From IMG/VR virus record IMGVR_UViG_3300022818_000019, positions 1-40,950 of that record: a stretch of 40,950 nt of DNA. One strand, given 5' to 3'. Below the pieces are notes generated by a model. That model saw only the letters and a list, made by a program, of their open reading frames with translations. It was not told the origin of the DNA and made no database searches. The position numbers and the translations under genes were made by a program. Positions 13,981 to 20,681 of this stretch are shown in pieces. The stretch is from a virus. Position 1 is the stretch's first letter; every line of letters starts with the position of its first letter.

Positions 13981-14569
13981 AGACACACAAAAATCAGAAT
14001 TAGATAGCTGGAAACCACAGGAAGATAAGGTCATGCGTGAAATAATCCGCTATCCACTTTTAAAAAAACAAATGGGACTTAACTTCTTAGATACTTCTAA
14101 TATGGAAGTGTGGGATATAGGTTGTGGAGCTTTAGGAGGAGTGTCAACAGTTATCAACGCCAGAAAGATAGTCAGAATAGATCCTCTTGGAAAAGAATAC
14201 GCTAAATATTATCCGCAAACTAACATGCAAGCTATTAAGGCAGAAAATTTAACGGAAACTCTAGCCATCCCCGACTTAATTATTGTTACTAATGCACTGG
14301 ATCACTTTTATAAACCACTAGAATTTTTAAAGCATTTAAGCGAATACATGAAACCAGGAGCATATTTTGCACACCTCCATGCAATTAATAACGCTTATAC
14401 CCACCCCCATGAAGCCCATGCTCATAATGTCAATCCGGAAATGTTTAAAGAATATCTCAATAAAGACTTTGAATGTGTCTGGTATTTAGATTACAAAGAA
14501 GATCAATTAACCTACGGATGGCGCAAGCAGCCCGCATTTTGTGGACTTTATAGAAAATCAACTTATTAA
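13967..14569 (+). CDS. Putative SAM-dependent methyltransferase, 200 aa
   Basis: A degenerate class I methyltransferase. MEVWDIGCGALGGVSTVINA (about 46-65) is the SAM-binding loop. IVRIDPLGKEY and PDLIIVTNALDHFYKPLEFLKHL (about 99-120) form the later motifs, with DH in the place of the usual EH. An unusual His-rich stretch (HLHAINNAYTHPHEAHAHN, about 137-155) could bind metal or the substrate. It is distinct from the two paralogous methyltransferases upstream. Last large gene of the operon. Confidence 0.8.
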   Translation: MKSFKDTQKSELDSWKPQEDKVMREIIRYPLLKKQMGLNFLDTSNMEVWDIGCGALGGVSTVINARKIVRIDPLGKEYAKYYPQTNMQAIKAENLTETLAIPDLIIVTNALDHFYKPLEFLKHLSEYMKPGAYFAHLHAINNAYTHPHEAHAHNVNPEMFKEYLNKDFECVWYLDYKEDQLTYGWRKQPAFCGLYRKSTY

Positions 14570-14570
14570 T

Positions 14571-14780
14571 ATGCTCTGCCACGCATTAATTAACAGGGAG
14601 GAAGGAGTAGGACTACCCAAAACTCTTGGGAAGAAAAGGCTGTTTGAATGCGGATTTAAAATGAAACCCTTAGATATATACACGTTAATCTGTCCCGCAG
14701 GACACAAAAGAATGACAGAGGAATGGGATAATAGAAGTTTTAGTGTATTCTATGAAGTTATAATAAAAAAGGTTCATTAA
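14571..14780 (+). CDS. Small protein ending the glycan operon, 69 aa
   Basis: ATG at 14571, one base after the previous stop. A basic N-terminal half (KTLGKKRLFECGFKMKP) precedes a more hydrophobic segment DIYTLICPAGHKRMTEEWD and a C-terminal strand. It shares the GH...TEEW pattern with 12632-12805. No known family. It ends 11 bp before the convergent HNH gene, with no obvious terminator hairpin between. Confidence 0.6.
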   Translation: MLCHALINREEGVGLPKTLGKKRLFECGFKMKPLDIYTLICPAGHKRMTEEWDNRSFSVFYEVIIKKVH

Positions 14781-14791
14781 AAGTCTCTGTC

Positions 14792-15352
14792 TTACGAAGA
14801 TACATTAAATAAATGATTACACTTAGGACATTTAATAGCATTTAGCATATACATTAAATTTTTAGATTGATGCACTAACTCTAAATTTTCAATTCTATTG
14901 TCGTCTTTAATCCCGTTTTTATGATGAACAACCTCTAAAGGAGTTAAATATCTTCCAATTTTCTTCTCCATTACAAATCTATGTTCTCTAATATAACCAT
15001 TTGAACCAGAATTAGGATGAGATGGATGACTAATTAATACATATCCACTTTTATCTTTATATCTTCCACCTTTCCATGTAAAATTATTAATACCCGTATA
15101 TTTACCTCTCCTTAATTTTCCAGCTTCTTGCATATTTCTAATAGGAATATTGTATTGTTTTAGAAAAGAATAAAGATATGTTTTACCAAATCCTAATTCT
15201 TTTGCTATTTCACAAGCTCCTCGTTTCTTTTTTATATATTCTCTTATTAAAAATTCTTTCGTAACGGGGTGCTTTGGCTTATTCCACGGGATAAATCCTT
15301 TTTTAAATTCTGTTTTTGGAGAAATGTGTAAGCCTTTGGGAATTGAATACAT
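14792..15352 (-). CDS. Free-standing HNH homing endonuclease, 186 aa
   Basis: The N-terminus has a NUMOD-like FKKGFIPWNKPKH segment (about 17-29). Next is a helix-turn-helix region (about 35-70, GACEIAKELGFGKTYLYSFLKQ). The HNH core is REHRFVMEKKIGRYLTPLEVVHHKN followed by GIKDDNRIENLEL, about residues 121-160, with His-His and Asn at the expected spacing. A C-terminal CPKCNHLF is a half zinc ribbon. DNA-binding modules plus an HNH nuclease are typical of phage homing endonucleases. It sits convergent to the glycan operon and carries its own promoter, which ends 8 nt before the ATG. Confidence 0.9.
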   Translation of the reverse strand: MYSIPKGLHISPKTEFKKGFIPWNKPKHPVTKEFLIREYIKKKRGACEIAKELGFGKTYLYSFLKQYNIPIRNMQEAGKLRRGKYTGINNFTWKGGRYKDKSGYVLISHPSHPNSGSNGYIREHRFVMEKKIGRYLTPLEVVHHKNGIKDDNRIENLELVHQSKNLMYMLNAIKCPKCNHLFNVSS

Positions 15353-15360
15353 CAGTACCT

Positions 15361-15390
15361 ATTATATACTATGTCTTAGGGGAAAGTCAA
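15361..15390 (-). promoter_or_regulatory. Promoter of the HNH gene, abutting its ATG
   Basis: Minus strand: TTGACT (15390-15385), 18-nt spacer, TATAAT (15366-15361), 8 nt to the ATG at 15352. The predicted leader is 1-2 nt. This agrees with the mobile gene carrying its own transcription signal. Confidence 0.7.
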
Positions 15391-15395
15391 TATAT

Positions 15396-16049
15396 TTATC
15401 GGAAAATCAATGGCTCATCATGTGTCGGAGACTTAAACGCTGTACCATCAGGTTTTAAAGTTACATAAACACTGTTGAATCCCCACGATTTATTATCAAC
15501 TAAATCTATAAGAGCCATTTTTCCGAAAGACTGATGTGCGCCATCATCGTATACTTCTTTGTTTAAGTCTAAATCTTTTCTTCTAAATCCATAAATGCTG
15601 GAAACAAAATCCTTAACTATCAAACAATCCTTACGTTTCTCAATTACGTTATTTTCTGGTTTAAACCTATTGTCATTTACATCTTGACGGTTATAGTCAA
15701 AAAGCCCGACACTCCCAACGTCAGGGTTATCTGTGAGGACTTGTACTGCCCTAGATAACCATTTTTCCCTAAAGATGATGTCACTATCCACTTTAAAAAC
15801 AAACTCTCCCTCAGCGAGTCCTAGACAGTTTTTGAATGATCTGCCAACCCCTCTGTTTTTACCCCTATTAACTATTAATTTAGAAAACTTAGTAGGGAAA
15901 GTGTGCATAACATCTACCATTGACTCCACTCCGTCAAAATTAATGATAGTCTCACAAGGATAATCTATCGTCTGTAAGAGACTTTCTAAGCAAACCTTTA
16001 ATTCTTGAGGTCTTTTATAAGCTAAGATGCACAAACTTGCAAAATTCAT
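15396..16049 (-). CDS. Glycosyltransferase family 2, 217 aa
   Basis: I chose the ATG at 16049, giving MNFASLCILAYKRPQELKVCLESL, the usual GT2 opening. A longer TTG start at 16091 would add 14 unlikely residues. Motifs include ETIINFDGV (about 33-41), GVGRSFKNCLGLAEGEFVFKVDSDIIF (about 65-91) with the DxD site, and a C-terminal half that differs from the operon enzymes (NRWxPDGTAFKSPTHDEP-like). It is on the minus strand, separate from the glycan operon, so it may modify something else or be expressed at another time. TATAAA lies 6 nt before the ATG, but no good -35 is present. Confidence 0.87.
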   Translation of the reverse strand: MNFASLCILAYKRPQELKVCLESLLQTIDYPCETIINFDGVESMVDVMHTFPTKFSKLIVNRGKNRGVGRSFKNCLGLAEGEFVFKVDSDIIFREKWLSRAVQVLTDNPDVGSVGLFDYNRQDVNDNRFKPENNVIEKRKDCLIVKDFVSSIYGFRRKDLDLNKEVYDDGAHQSFGKMALIDLVDNKSWGFNSVYVTLKPDGTAFKSPTHDEPLIFR

Positions 16050-16096
16050 AGTTTTTTTATACCTTCCTAGGAAGATCCCAAGAAAGTACAAGAATA

Positions 16097-16360
16097 CTAT
16101 TTCTTGTCAGCCTTTTTCCCATTCCCAGGTTTCAATTCTGGTTCTCCAGTTACTGTATCAGAATTGTCTTTTGTAGTTACTGCAGGTTCGCCCAATGATG
16201 TTTGGGGTGTTCCTGTTTCGTTTTTACCTTCCCCAGCTTCATCAGCAAATCTACCCAACCTTTGCTCTTCAGCTTGAAGGCTTGTAAATTCGCCCTCTTC
16301 GCCTGGGCTTCTATCGCCCTTGCGAGCTAGATCATCAAATCTTCCTCTTCGTGTTCCCAT
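16097..16360 (-). CDS. Charged, disordered small protein, 87 aa
   Basis: ATG at 16360 with a strong ribosome site (AGGGGGTGAT). The whole protein is Gly/Glu/Asp/Lys/Arg-rich and low in hydrophobics (GTRRGRFDDLARKGDRSPGE at the start, GNGKKADKK at the end), so it is probably disordered. No family is recognised. A strongly translated, disordered small protein could be a virion-minor or DNA-mimic protein, but no feature decides this. Confidence 0.65.
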   Translation of the reverse strand: MGTRRGRFDDLARKGDRSPGEEGEFTSLQAEEQRLGRFADEAGEGKNETGTPQTSLGEPAVTTKDNSDTVTGEPELKPGNGKKADKK

Positions 16361-16424
16361 TTAAAATCACCCCCTCTCATTATATTTATAATATTATAAT
16401 AGAGGTATATTACAACTGCCAAAA

Positions 16425-16598
16425 TTATTTTCCATATAGATAACTCCCTGTATAAAACCCCTGATGAAAACCTATTTTATTAATCTTCCGGTTGGCTGTC
16501 CTGCAAATAAGTTTACCACACGTCATTCTTCTCTTGAAAACTTCAACACTTTCAGTTGGTCTTTTAGTGAACTTTGTTTGACAAATAGGACATTTCAT
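16425..16598 (-). CDS. Zinc-binding microprotein, 57 aa
   Basis: ATG at 16598. MKCPICQTKFTKRP opens with a CxxC zinc knuckle, and a second pair follows (CGKLIC, about 27-32), making a CxxC...C(x4)C ribbon. The rest is basic (KRRM, RTANRKINK). It probably binds a nucleic acid or a protein partner. The gene is too small to be certain, but its four Cys and context among other zinc-ribbon microproteins support it. Confidence 0.6.
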   Translation of the reverse strand: MKCPICQTKFTKRPTESVEVFKRRMTCGKLICRTANRKINKIGFHQGFYTGSYLYGK

Positions 16599-16694
16599 AT
16601 TAATTCTCTTCTAAGCCTTCTTGCCGTAAATCACTTCGTTTAAGTAAGTGTTTAGTTCTACTAACAAAAACGCTTCAAAGAGCTTGAACTCACT

Positions 16695-16853
16695 CTAACC
16701 ATCAGCTTTAATATCGTCAGCGAGTTCTCTATCACAAGTACACTTCCTTCTCTGGCTACCACTGGCTACGTTCTCACCTAATGTACCAAAATATAAATCT
16801 AAGGCTACGCCGCACTTTTTACATCGTTTAAGTTTATCGATCCAAGACTTCAT
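16695..16853 (-). CDS. Zinc-ribbon microprotein, 52 aa
   Basis: ATG at 16853. CKKCGVALDLYFG (Cys11, Cys14) and RKCTCDREL (Cys38, Cys40) form a zinc ribbon. The protein is basic at the N-terminus (KSWIDKLKR) and acidic at the C-terminus. It belongs to the cluster of Cys-rich microproteins in this early region. Function unknown. Confidence 0.6.
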   Translation of the reverse strand: MKSWIDKLKRCKKCGVALDLYFGTLGENVASGSQRRKCTCDRELADDIKADG

Positions 16854-16991
16854 ACTTTCCTCTGCTTTCTCCTGACGTTATGGCGTTGTTGTTTTGTTTT
16901 CATTTATTCTGTAATGTCTTATGAACTACCTTGTCAGAGGTAGATACACCAATCTTCTCTCTCAAATCCAAAAAGGACTTGAGGCAAAAGA

Positions 16992-17219
16992 CTATTCCTC
17001 TATTGGATTAGCTTTAGCCTTAGCAATAGCGTGTTCAAAATCGTCTAAATCAAACACAACATTTACATAATGGTCATCTTCTCCTACATCTAATGATAAT
17101 GAAATTGTTTGACTTTGCTTATCAAAATCAATATTAACTACCTTTAGAACTTTCTCAAAAAGTTCCCTATCATCATCATAATTTGCATTTATTTCTTTAA
17201 CTACTAATTTACTTCCCAT
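16992..17219 (-). CDS. Acidic small protein, 75 aa
   Basis: ATG at 17219 with a perfect ribosome site (AAAGGAGGTG). The alternating beta/acid pattern (VVKEINANYDDDRELFEKVLKVV, then SLSLDVGEDDHYVNVVFDLDDF) suggests a small alpha/beta fold with strong negative charge, as in DNA-mimic inhibitors. That is only a resemblance in composition. It is strongly translated and lies in the early small-gene cluster. Confidence 0.7.
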   Translation of the reverse strand: MGSKLVVKEINANYDDDRELFEKVLKVVNIDFDKQSQTISLSLDVGEDDHYVNVVFDLDDFEHAIAKAKANPIEE

Positions 17220-17250
17220 AATTAAACACCTCCTTTCTTAACCTCTAAAG

Positions 17251-17505
17251 TCAATTACTAAAAATCTCTAAATCTGTAAAAGTAAATGATTCCTCTAACG
17301 CTGTTGCTATTAACTCATCTAATTTATATTCAGGTAGTTCTTCTGTTGCTAATTGCTTAAGTAATGGGTGAACCCTTCTGCTAAATCTTGCAAATAATTT
17401 CTCATATTCTTCTAAATCAATATAAAAATAGTCTTTACTTTCTTGTAGGTTTACAAAATTATCTGCTTTTACTATATATGAATCTCCGTCTTTTTGTATT
17501 CTCAT
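17251..17505 (-). CDS. Hypothetical protein, 84 aa
   Basis: ATG at 17505 with GAGGTTAAAGT as the ribosome site, identical in sequence to that before 18079. The N-terminus is a beta-rich YIVKADNFVNL segment, followed by a charged, mostly helical body ending IATALEESFTFTDLE. I recognise no family. It lies upstream of 16992-17219 in the same direction and is probably co-transcribed. Confidence 0.7.
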   Translation of the reverse strand: MRIQKDGDSYIVKADNFVNLQESKDYFYIDLEEYEKLFARFSRRVHPLLKQLATEELPEYKLDELIATALEESFTFTDLEIFSN

Positions 17506-17610
17506 ACTTTAACCTCTGATATAGTTTGATATAAATAGTTTTTAGCACTTAAAATCACGAATATTGAGCAAAATGCGTAGCTAAGGTTTTTCAGTCTAGG
17601 CTCAACCTTA

Positions 17611-17646
17611 AAAAAGTGGACTTGACAAGTTTTTTCAAGACTTTTT
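17611..17646. promoter_or_regulatory. Imperfect palindrome in the control region
   Basis: AAAAAGTggaCTTGA and TCAAGACTTTTT form an imperfect inverted repeat around TTGACAAGTTTTTT. It sits in the approximately 190-bp gap (17506-17711) that separates divergent genes. Its core (TGACAAGTTT..TCAAG) resembles the inverted repeat at 39525-39538. It is probably an operator or terminator, but the function is unproven. Confidence 0.35.
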
Positions 17647-17696
17647 AGGCACGAATTTAACAAAAAGTGTGCGTAGACATTCGTTTTTAAAACCCA

Positions 17697-17705
17697 TGAG
17701 ATAAT
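17697..17705 (+). promoter_or_regulatory. Extended -10 promoter abutting a plus-strand microprotein
   Basis: TGAGATAAT (TGn plus GATAAT) ends 6 nt before the ATG at 17712. No matching -35 at 17 nt. This would give a leaderless mRNA for the Cys-rich microprotein. Confidence 0.4.
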
Positions 17706-17711
17706 ATATAT

Positions 17712-17852
17712 ATGAGATATAAAGCTAAGATTTGCAAATGCGGACACGAACTGCTTTGTCATTACGACCCAAGAGTTAATGACTACCGAGATTGTGCTTT
17801 GCAAATTACTACCACAAAACACTGTAAGTGTAAAAAATTTAGATTGCAATAA
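17712..17852 (+). CDS. Cys-rich zinc-binding microprotein, 46 aa, plus strand
   Basis: Encodes CKCGHELLCHYDP near the start and CKCKKFRL at the end, with a central Cys (RDCAL). The CxCGH...H...C...CxCKKF spacing is a recurrent small zinc-binding pattern in bacteria and phages. The opposite strand is open for 127 codons (17502-17885), but that product is Cys/Ser/Phe-rich, nearly lacks acidic residues, and looks like a shadow. It is the only plus-strand gene in the early region and has its own extended -10 box. Confidence 0.6.
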   Translation: MRYKAKICKCGHELLCHYDPRVNDYRDCALQITTTKHCKCKKFRLQ

Positions 17853-17881
17853 TTTCCCTAACTGTTTCTCTTTCTTAATTT

Positions 17882-18079
17882 TCACAAGCTACTCCTTTTA
17901 ACAAAAATTGTGCCACCTCGTCTATAATAACTTTGCATTAATTCTTCTCTTATAAACTTTTTACCAAATAAAGATTTTACTCTTTCAATAATTCCTTTAG
18001 GTTTTCTAGATACACTAATTCTTAATATTGCCTTACCTTTTGGAAAGACTGTTGGATTGATTGTTATTCTATCGTTCAT
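17882..18079 (-). CDS. Basic small protein, 65 aa
   Basis: ATG at 18079, overlapping the previous gene by ATGA. The ribosome site GAGGTTAAAGT is read inside the previous gene's last codons. The product is very basic (SVSRKPKGIIERVKSLFGKKFIREEL) and could bind nucleic acid or membranes. No family is recognised. Confidence 0.65.
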   Translation of the reverse strand: MNDRITINPTVFPKGKAILRISVSRKPKGIIERVKSLFGKKFIREELMQSYYRRGGTIFVKRSSL

Positions 18080-18327
18080 ACTTTAACCTCTAAAGTGTTG
18101 GTAGCTTCAAGTCTAAATATAGCCAAATCTAACGCACCATTCCAAGCCTTATCTTCTTCGTCATCTTCGTTGTGATACAAGCTATAAAGTAATTCTATTA
18201 TCCCTTCCCTCTGCTCCTTTAAGTTAGAGTTGAATAGGGATTCAAGGTCATCAACAGCCTCATCAATTAAGATTTCATCATCGTGAACCTTTTGTAATAA
18301 TTCTTTAATTTCTCCTAATTTAGTCAT
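18076..18327 (-). CDS. Acidic helical protein, 83 aa
   Basis: ATG at 18327 overlaps the upstream gene. The protein is almost entirely helical and acidic (VHDDEILIDEAVDDLESL, YHNEDDEEDKAWN), so an adaptor or inhibitor role is possible. The end LEVKV is encoded by the next gene's ribosome site. No family known. Confidence 0.7.
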   Translation of the reverse strand: MTKLGEIKELLQKVHDDEILIDEAVDDLESLFNSNLKEQREGIIELLYSLYHNEDDEEDKAWNGALDLAIFRLEATNTLEVKV

Positions 18328-18530
18328 AGGTTAGTTATTGTGTTTCCTCCCTCACAGTATTTTCCCGTTCCTTCTACCGAACTCCCAGTATAAGGATTAA
18401 CATATCCTAATAAGAAATTATCTTTTTGGCAATTCATACATCTTCTTGCTTTTGCCCCATATTGTTTTGCATACCAATCGCTAGCATCATACGGATACCA
18501 TTTGTGTTTTTGTTTCTTATCTCTTAACAT
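18324..18530 (-). CDS. Zinc-ribbon-like small protein, 68 aa
   Basis: ATG at 18530; overlaps the next gene by 4 nt. The N-terminus is basic and aromatic (KKQKHKWYPYDASDWYAKQYG). RRCMNCQKDN (Cys31, Cys34) and KYCEGG give a partial zinc-binding site (three Cys). It might bind DNA or protein. No family is recognised. Confidence 0.65.
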   Translation of the reverse strand: MLRDKKQKHKWYPYDASDWYAKQYGAKARRCMNCQKDNFLLGYVNPYTGSSVEGTGKYCEGGNTITNL

Positions 18531-18531
18531 A

Positions 18532-18684
18532 TTATTTCTCCAGAGTTAAATCTAACCAATAAAAGAAATTTGCTATTAAACATATCGGGAAAAATATAGG
18601 AAAAAGTATAATTCCCCACCATTTACCCATTATTCTAAAATATTGTTTGACCATTTTAATAAAGTTTTTTTGCGTATTGTTCAT
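18532..18684 (-). CDS. Single-pass membrane microprotein, 50 aa
   Basis: ATG at 18684 overlaps the upstream stop by ATGA. The basic N-terminal helix (NNTQKNFIKMVKQYFRIMGK) is followed by a strong transmembrane helix (about 23-45, WWGIILFPIFFPICLIANFFY). Positive-inside topology predicts a cytoplasmic N-terminus. Part of a set of very small membrane proteins, likely early host-interaction proteins; the function is unknown. Confidence 0.65.
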   Translation of the reverse strand: MNNTQKNFIKMVKQYFRIMGKWWGIILFPIFFPICLIANFFYWLDLTLEK

Positions 18685-18974
18685 ATTTCTAAACCCCAAC
18701 CTTTTCCTAGAAACTCTGTTTTATCTCTTTCAGATGGTTTTCCCCACCAAATCCAATCCTCGTGTTCCCCTCCATGTGGACAATTAACAGTTTGATAGAA
18801 ATCATATTCTCCTAAATCTTCTTGCTTAAAATTGACTTCATCATCTTCGGCAATTCCGTATTCTCTTAAATCCTGCCTAATTGCCCTATAAGCTCCAAGT
18901 CGGGTTATGTTTCCACAAACTCCGTAAAAATCTCCATCTTCGTTTGTTATGTTTCTTTCAATTATTTTCTTCAT
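18681..18974 (-). CDS. Hypothetical protein, 97 aa
   Basis: ATG at 18974, overlapping the upstream stop. An alpha/beta protein with a Gly/Tyr N-terminus (NEDGDFYGVCGNITRLGAYRA) and a C-terminal region rich in Trp, His and acidic residues (NCPHGGEHEDWIWWGKPSERDK). One Cys-x-His-x5-His arrangement could bind a metal. No family recognised. Confidence 0.7.
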   Translation of the reverse strand: MKKIIERNITNEDGDFYGVCGNITRLGAYRAIRQDLREYGIAEDDEVNFKQEDLGEYDFYQTVNCPHGGEHEDWIWWGKPSERDKTEFLGKGWGLEI

Positions 18975-19486
18975 ACCTTCTCCCTCTCTATTAAGGTCAA
19001 AATTTCATCTCTTATGTCTGATATATCCATATTATTATAAATAGCTTCATCCAATCTTTCTTCTATTTTCTTTATCAATTTACCTCTATAGACATCAAGG
19101 GCTTGGACTTCCTTTAAATATAACTTTTGAATTACTCGTTTCTGCTTAGATGCTACCTCAAATCCTTCTTCGTAACCCTTACGATAATTTTTCCATCCTC
19201 CAAACTCTTTATCAAAATCCTTCTCCCACTCCGTAGTCTTATCTGTTTGGGGAGGCTTAACTACTAATGAACTACTAATTTCTTCTGGATTAGTAGTAGC
19301 TTTACTAGCTGTTTGGGGAGCTTCATGCCCACACCCTTTTATACAAGAACCATAGTGAAATAATGGCTCTTTCTCAACCTTCCTTAAATCTTCATGGAAA
19401 TTACATAAAGCTACTCCATATTTGAATAAAGTATTATTATATTGAATTTGTGAGATTTCTAAACCATCTTTTTTACATTTATACAT
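18971..19486 (-). CDS. Hypothetical protein with Cys-rich start, 171 aa
   Basis: ATG at 19486. The N-terminal part carries YKCKKDGLEI and a later CIKGCGHEAP (about 49-58), suggesting a small metal site. A disordered Thr/Ser/Pro-rich linker follows (about 58-85), then a long charged helical C-terminus (KDFDKEFGGWKNYRKGYEEGFEV to the end) typical of coiled-coil adaptors. It overlaps the next gene by ATGA. No family recognised. Confidence 0.7.
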   Translation of the reverse strand: MYKCKKDGLEISQIQYNNTLFKYGVALCNFHEDLRKVEKEPLFHYGSCIKGCGHEAPQTASKATTNPEEISSSLVVKPPQTDKTTEWEKDFDKEFGGWKNYRKGYEEGFEVASKQKRVIQKLYLKEVQALDVYRGKLIKKIEERLDEAIYNNMDISDIRDEILTLIEREKV

Positions 19487-19490
19487 ATTC

Positions 19491-19736
19491 TTATTTATCT
19501 CCTATGGTCTCAATAATATATATTGCTAACTTTTTATAATCTGCTCCAACATATCCCTCAAATTGACCTACGCATTCTCCAACTTTATCCTTTTTAGTTA
19601 CTACGAAAATATCAAAATAAAATCTGGGAGTTCCTGCTTTTCCACCCCATTTAGTATCAAGTAATTGGTCAACTTCAAATCTTTTACCCCTATAGGTAAA
19701 TTTACAAATTGTCTTATTTAAACTTTTATCTTTCAT
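19491..19736 (-). CDS. Hypothetical protein, 81 aa
   Basis: ATG at 19736, inside the end of the upstream microprotein gene (19726-19887). It is a beta-rich, basic protein with an aromatic core (KFTYRGKRFEVDQLL, PRFYFDIFVVTKKDK). A small OB-like or SH3-like fold is possible, but nothing diagnostic is seen. Confidence 0.7.
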   Translation of the reverse strand: MKDKSLNKTICKFTYRGKRFEVDQLLDTKWGGKAGTPRFYFDIFVVTKKDKVGECVGQFEGYVGADYKKLAIYIIETIGDK

Positions 19737-19887
19737 ATATTCTGTAATAATTATTCTTATCCGTACACTTTAAATTTCTGCATTCCTTCTGACCCCAAAA
19801 ACCTCTTTCCATTTTAACCGAGCCGCAAGTGGTGCATCGGTTTTGAAGTAGGGCTTGTAGCTTTTGTATAAATGTAAGTTTTTTCAT
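19726..19887 (-). CDS. Zinc-ribbon microprotein, 53 aa
   Basis: ATG at 19887. A basic amphipathic N-terminal helix (KKLTFIQKLQALLQ) is followed by RCTTCGSVKMERGFWGQKECRNLKC, with four Cys forming a zinc ribbon. It overlaps the next gene's start by 11 nt. Function unknown; one of several Cys-rich microproteins. Confidence 0.6.
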   Translation of the reverse strand: MKKLTFIQKLQALLQNRCTTCGSVKMERGFWGQKECRNLKCTDKNNYYRIYER

Positions 19888-19902
19888 ATCTTAGTTAAAC
19901 TC

Positions 19903-20088
19903 TCAATCCTTCGCTCTAATATCTAATCCCATTTTTAACAAACCAATAAAGTCTTTAGTAACTTCTGTTGACATTAAGGGTTCTTTACACTCGCTGCAAG
20001 AAATAGCAAAGTGTGGTCTTTTAGGTTTATTAGCCATTATAAGCTCTATATTTAATTTATCTGAACCACAAAACCAACAATTAATCAT
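19903..20088 (-). CDS. Zinc-ribbon small protein, 61 aa
   Basis: I chose the ATG at 20088 because it has GGAGG 5 nt upstream; an in-frame ATG ten codons earlier lies in the previous gene. MINCWFCGSDKL gives a CxxC knuckle and ISCSECKEP a second one, forming a four-Cys zinc ribbon. The remainder is helical with a conserved-looking KDFIGLLKMGLD. Probable small nucleic-acid or protein adaptor. Confidence 0.65.
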   Translation of the reverse strand: MINCWFCGSDKLNIELIMANKPKRPHFAISCSECKEPLMSTEVTKDFIGLLKMGLDIRAKD

Positions 20089-20183
20089 CTTAACCTCCAT
20101 AATATATTTAAAAACCATTCAGGCATTGGGACTATATGTTCTACGTTTAATTTAAGTAACCAAACAATTAATCTATTTTTCAT
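20085..20183 (-). CDS. Microprotein, 32 aa
   Basis: ATG at 20183 overlaps the upstream gene; its TGA overlaps the downstream ATG. A short hydrophobic helix (LIVWLLKLNVEHIVPM) and a basic C-terminus. The evidence is only the coupled start/stop overlaps. It may simply carry translation to the next gene. Confidence 0.4.
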   Translation of the reverse strand: MKNRLIVWLLKLNVEHIVPMPEWFLNILWRLR

Positions 20184-20571
20184 ATTTAAGCTCCTCCAAC
20201 TTAGTCTTATATATTTTTTCTAATTCTAAATAATCCTGTACGGTTAAATTTAGAAAGTCTTTACTGTGTTGTCTTAGGTACATAAACTTCTCTGTTCCTA
20301 TTTCATCCTCTACTCTTTCCCAGAATACTCCCTGATTGCCTTTTAAGATTACATTACAATATCTACATTGTGGACGAATATATAATACATTTATATAATT
20401 TGTATTAGTATGTCCTGTCATCCAATGACCAGGCTGGATATTTTCAAAGGTTGTTGCAGAATCACAGGTATAACATTTAACCCAACCTTTTTTAGTTACC
20501 TTAGTACGATACCACTTTGCAAAGGAATCCCAAGCCCTTTTTTTACTTCTTTTTAAAGTTATTGTTTTCAT
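20173..20571 (-). CDS. NinG/Rap-like recombination nuclease (HNH-like), 132 aa
   Basis: Matches the phage NinG (lambda Rap-like) family. Basic opening SKKRAWDSFAKWYRTK, then a CYTCDSATTF zinc knuckle, QPGHWMTGHTNTNYINVLYIRPQC with conserved His residues, RYCNVILKGNQG with the second Cys pair, and the VEDEIGTEKFMYLR helix. Family members are nucleases that act on Holliday junctions or D-loops in phage recombination. Its place in the replication/recombination block fits. It is coupled to a membrane microprotein upstream. Confidence 0.85.
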   Translation of the reverse strand: MKTITLKRSKKRAWDSFAKWYRTKVTKKGWVKCYTCDSATTFENIQPGHWMTGHTNTNYINVLYIRPQCRYCNVILKGNQGVFWERVEDEIGTEKFMYLRQHSKDFLNLTVQDYLELEKIYKTKLEELKYEK

Positions 20572-20681
20572 ATTTGTTTCACTAATTCTATTAAAGTAAC
20601 CGTCATATACATCATAAAAGAAAAAGCTACAGCAACGAGTAAAATAAATATTCCTATAAGTAAAGATAATAAGTTTTTCAT
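20568..20681 (-). CDS. Membrane microprotein, 37 aa
   Basis: ATG at 20681 and TGA at 20568 overlap both neighbours by ATGA. It is one strongly hydrophobic transmembrane helix (LLSLLIGIFILLVAVAFSFMMYM) with very short flanks. It directly follows the secreted murein hydrolase gene and might act with it, but this is only positional. Confidence 0.55.
   Translation of the reverse strand: MKNLLSLLIGIFILLVAVAFSFMMYMTVTLIELVKQI

Noticed and set aside
16869-17010. A possible gene fragment (LKSFLDLREKIGV-like) beyond the 75-aa gene
   Set aside because: It has no start codon, runs out of frame into the neighbour and ends quickly. It may be a remnant, but support is too thin.
17502-17885. A 127-codon minus-strand frame over the 17.5-17.9 kb gap
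   Set aside because: Its product is Ser/Phe/Val/Cys-rich with almost no acidic residues and no domain. The plus-strand Cys-rich microprotein and its promoter explain the region better.
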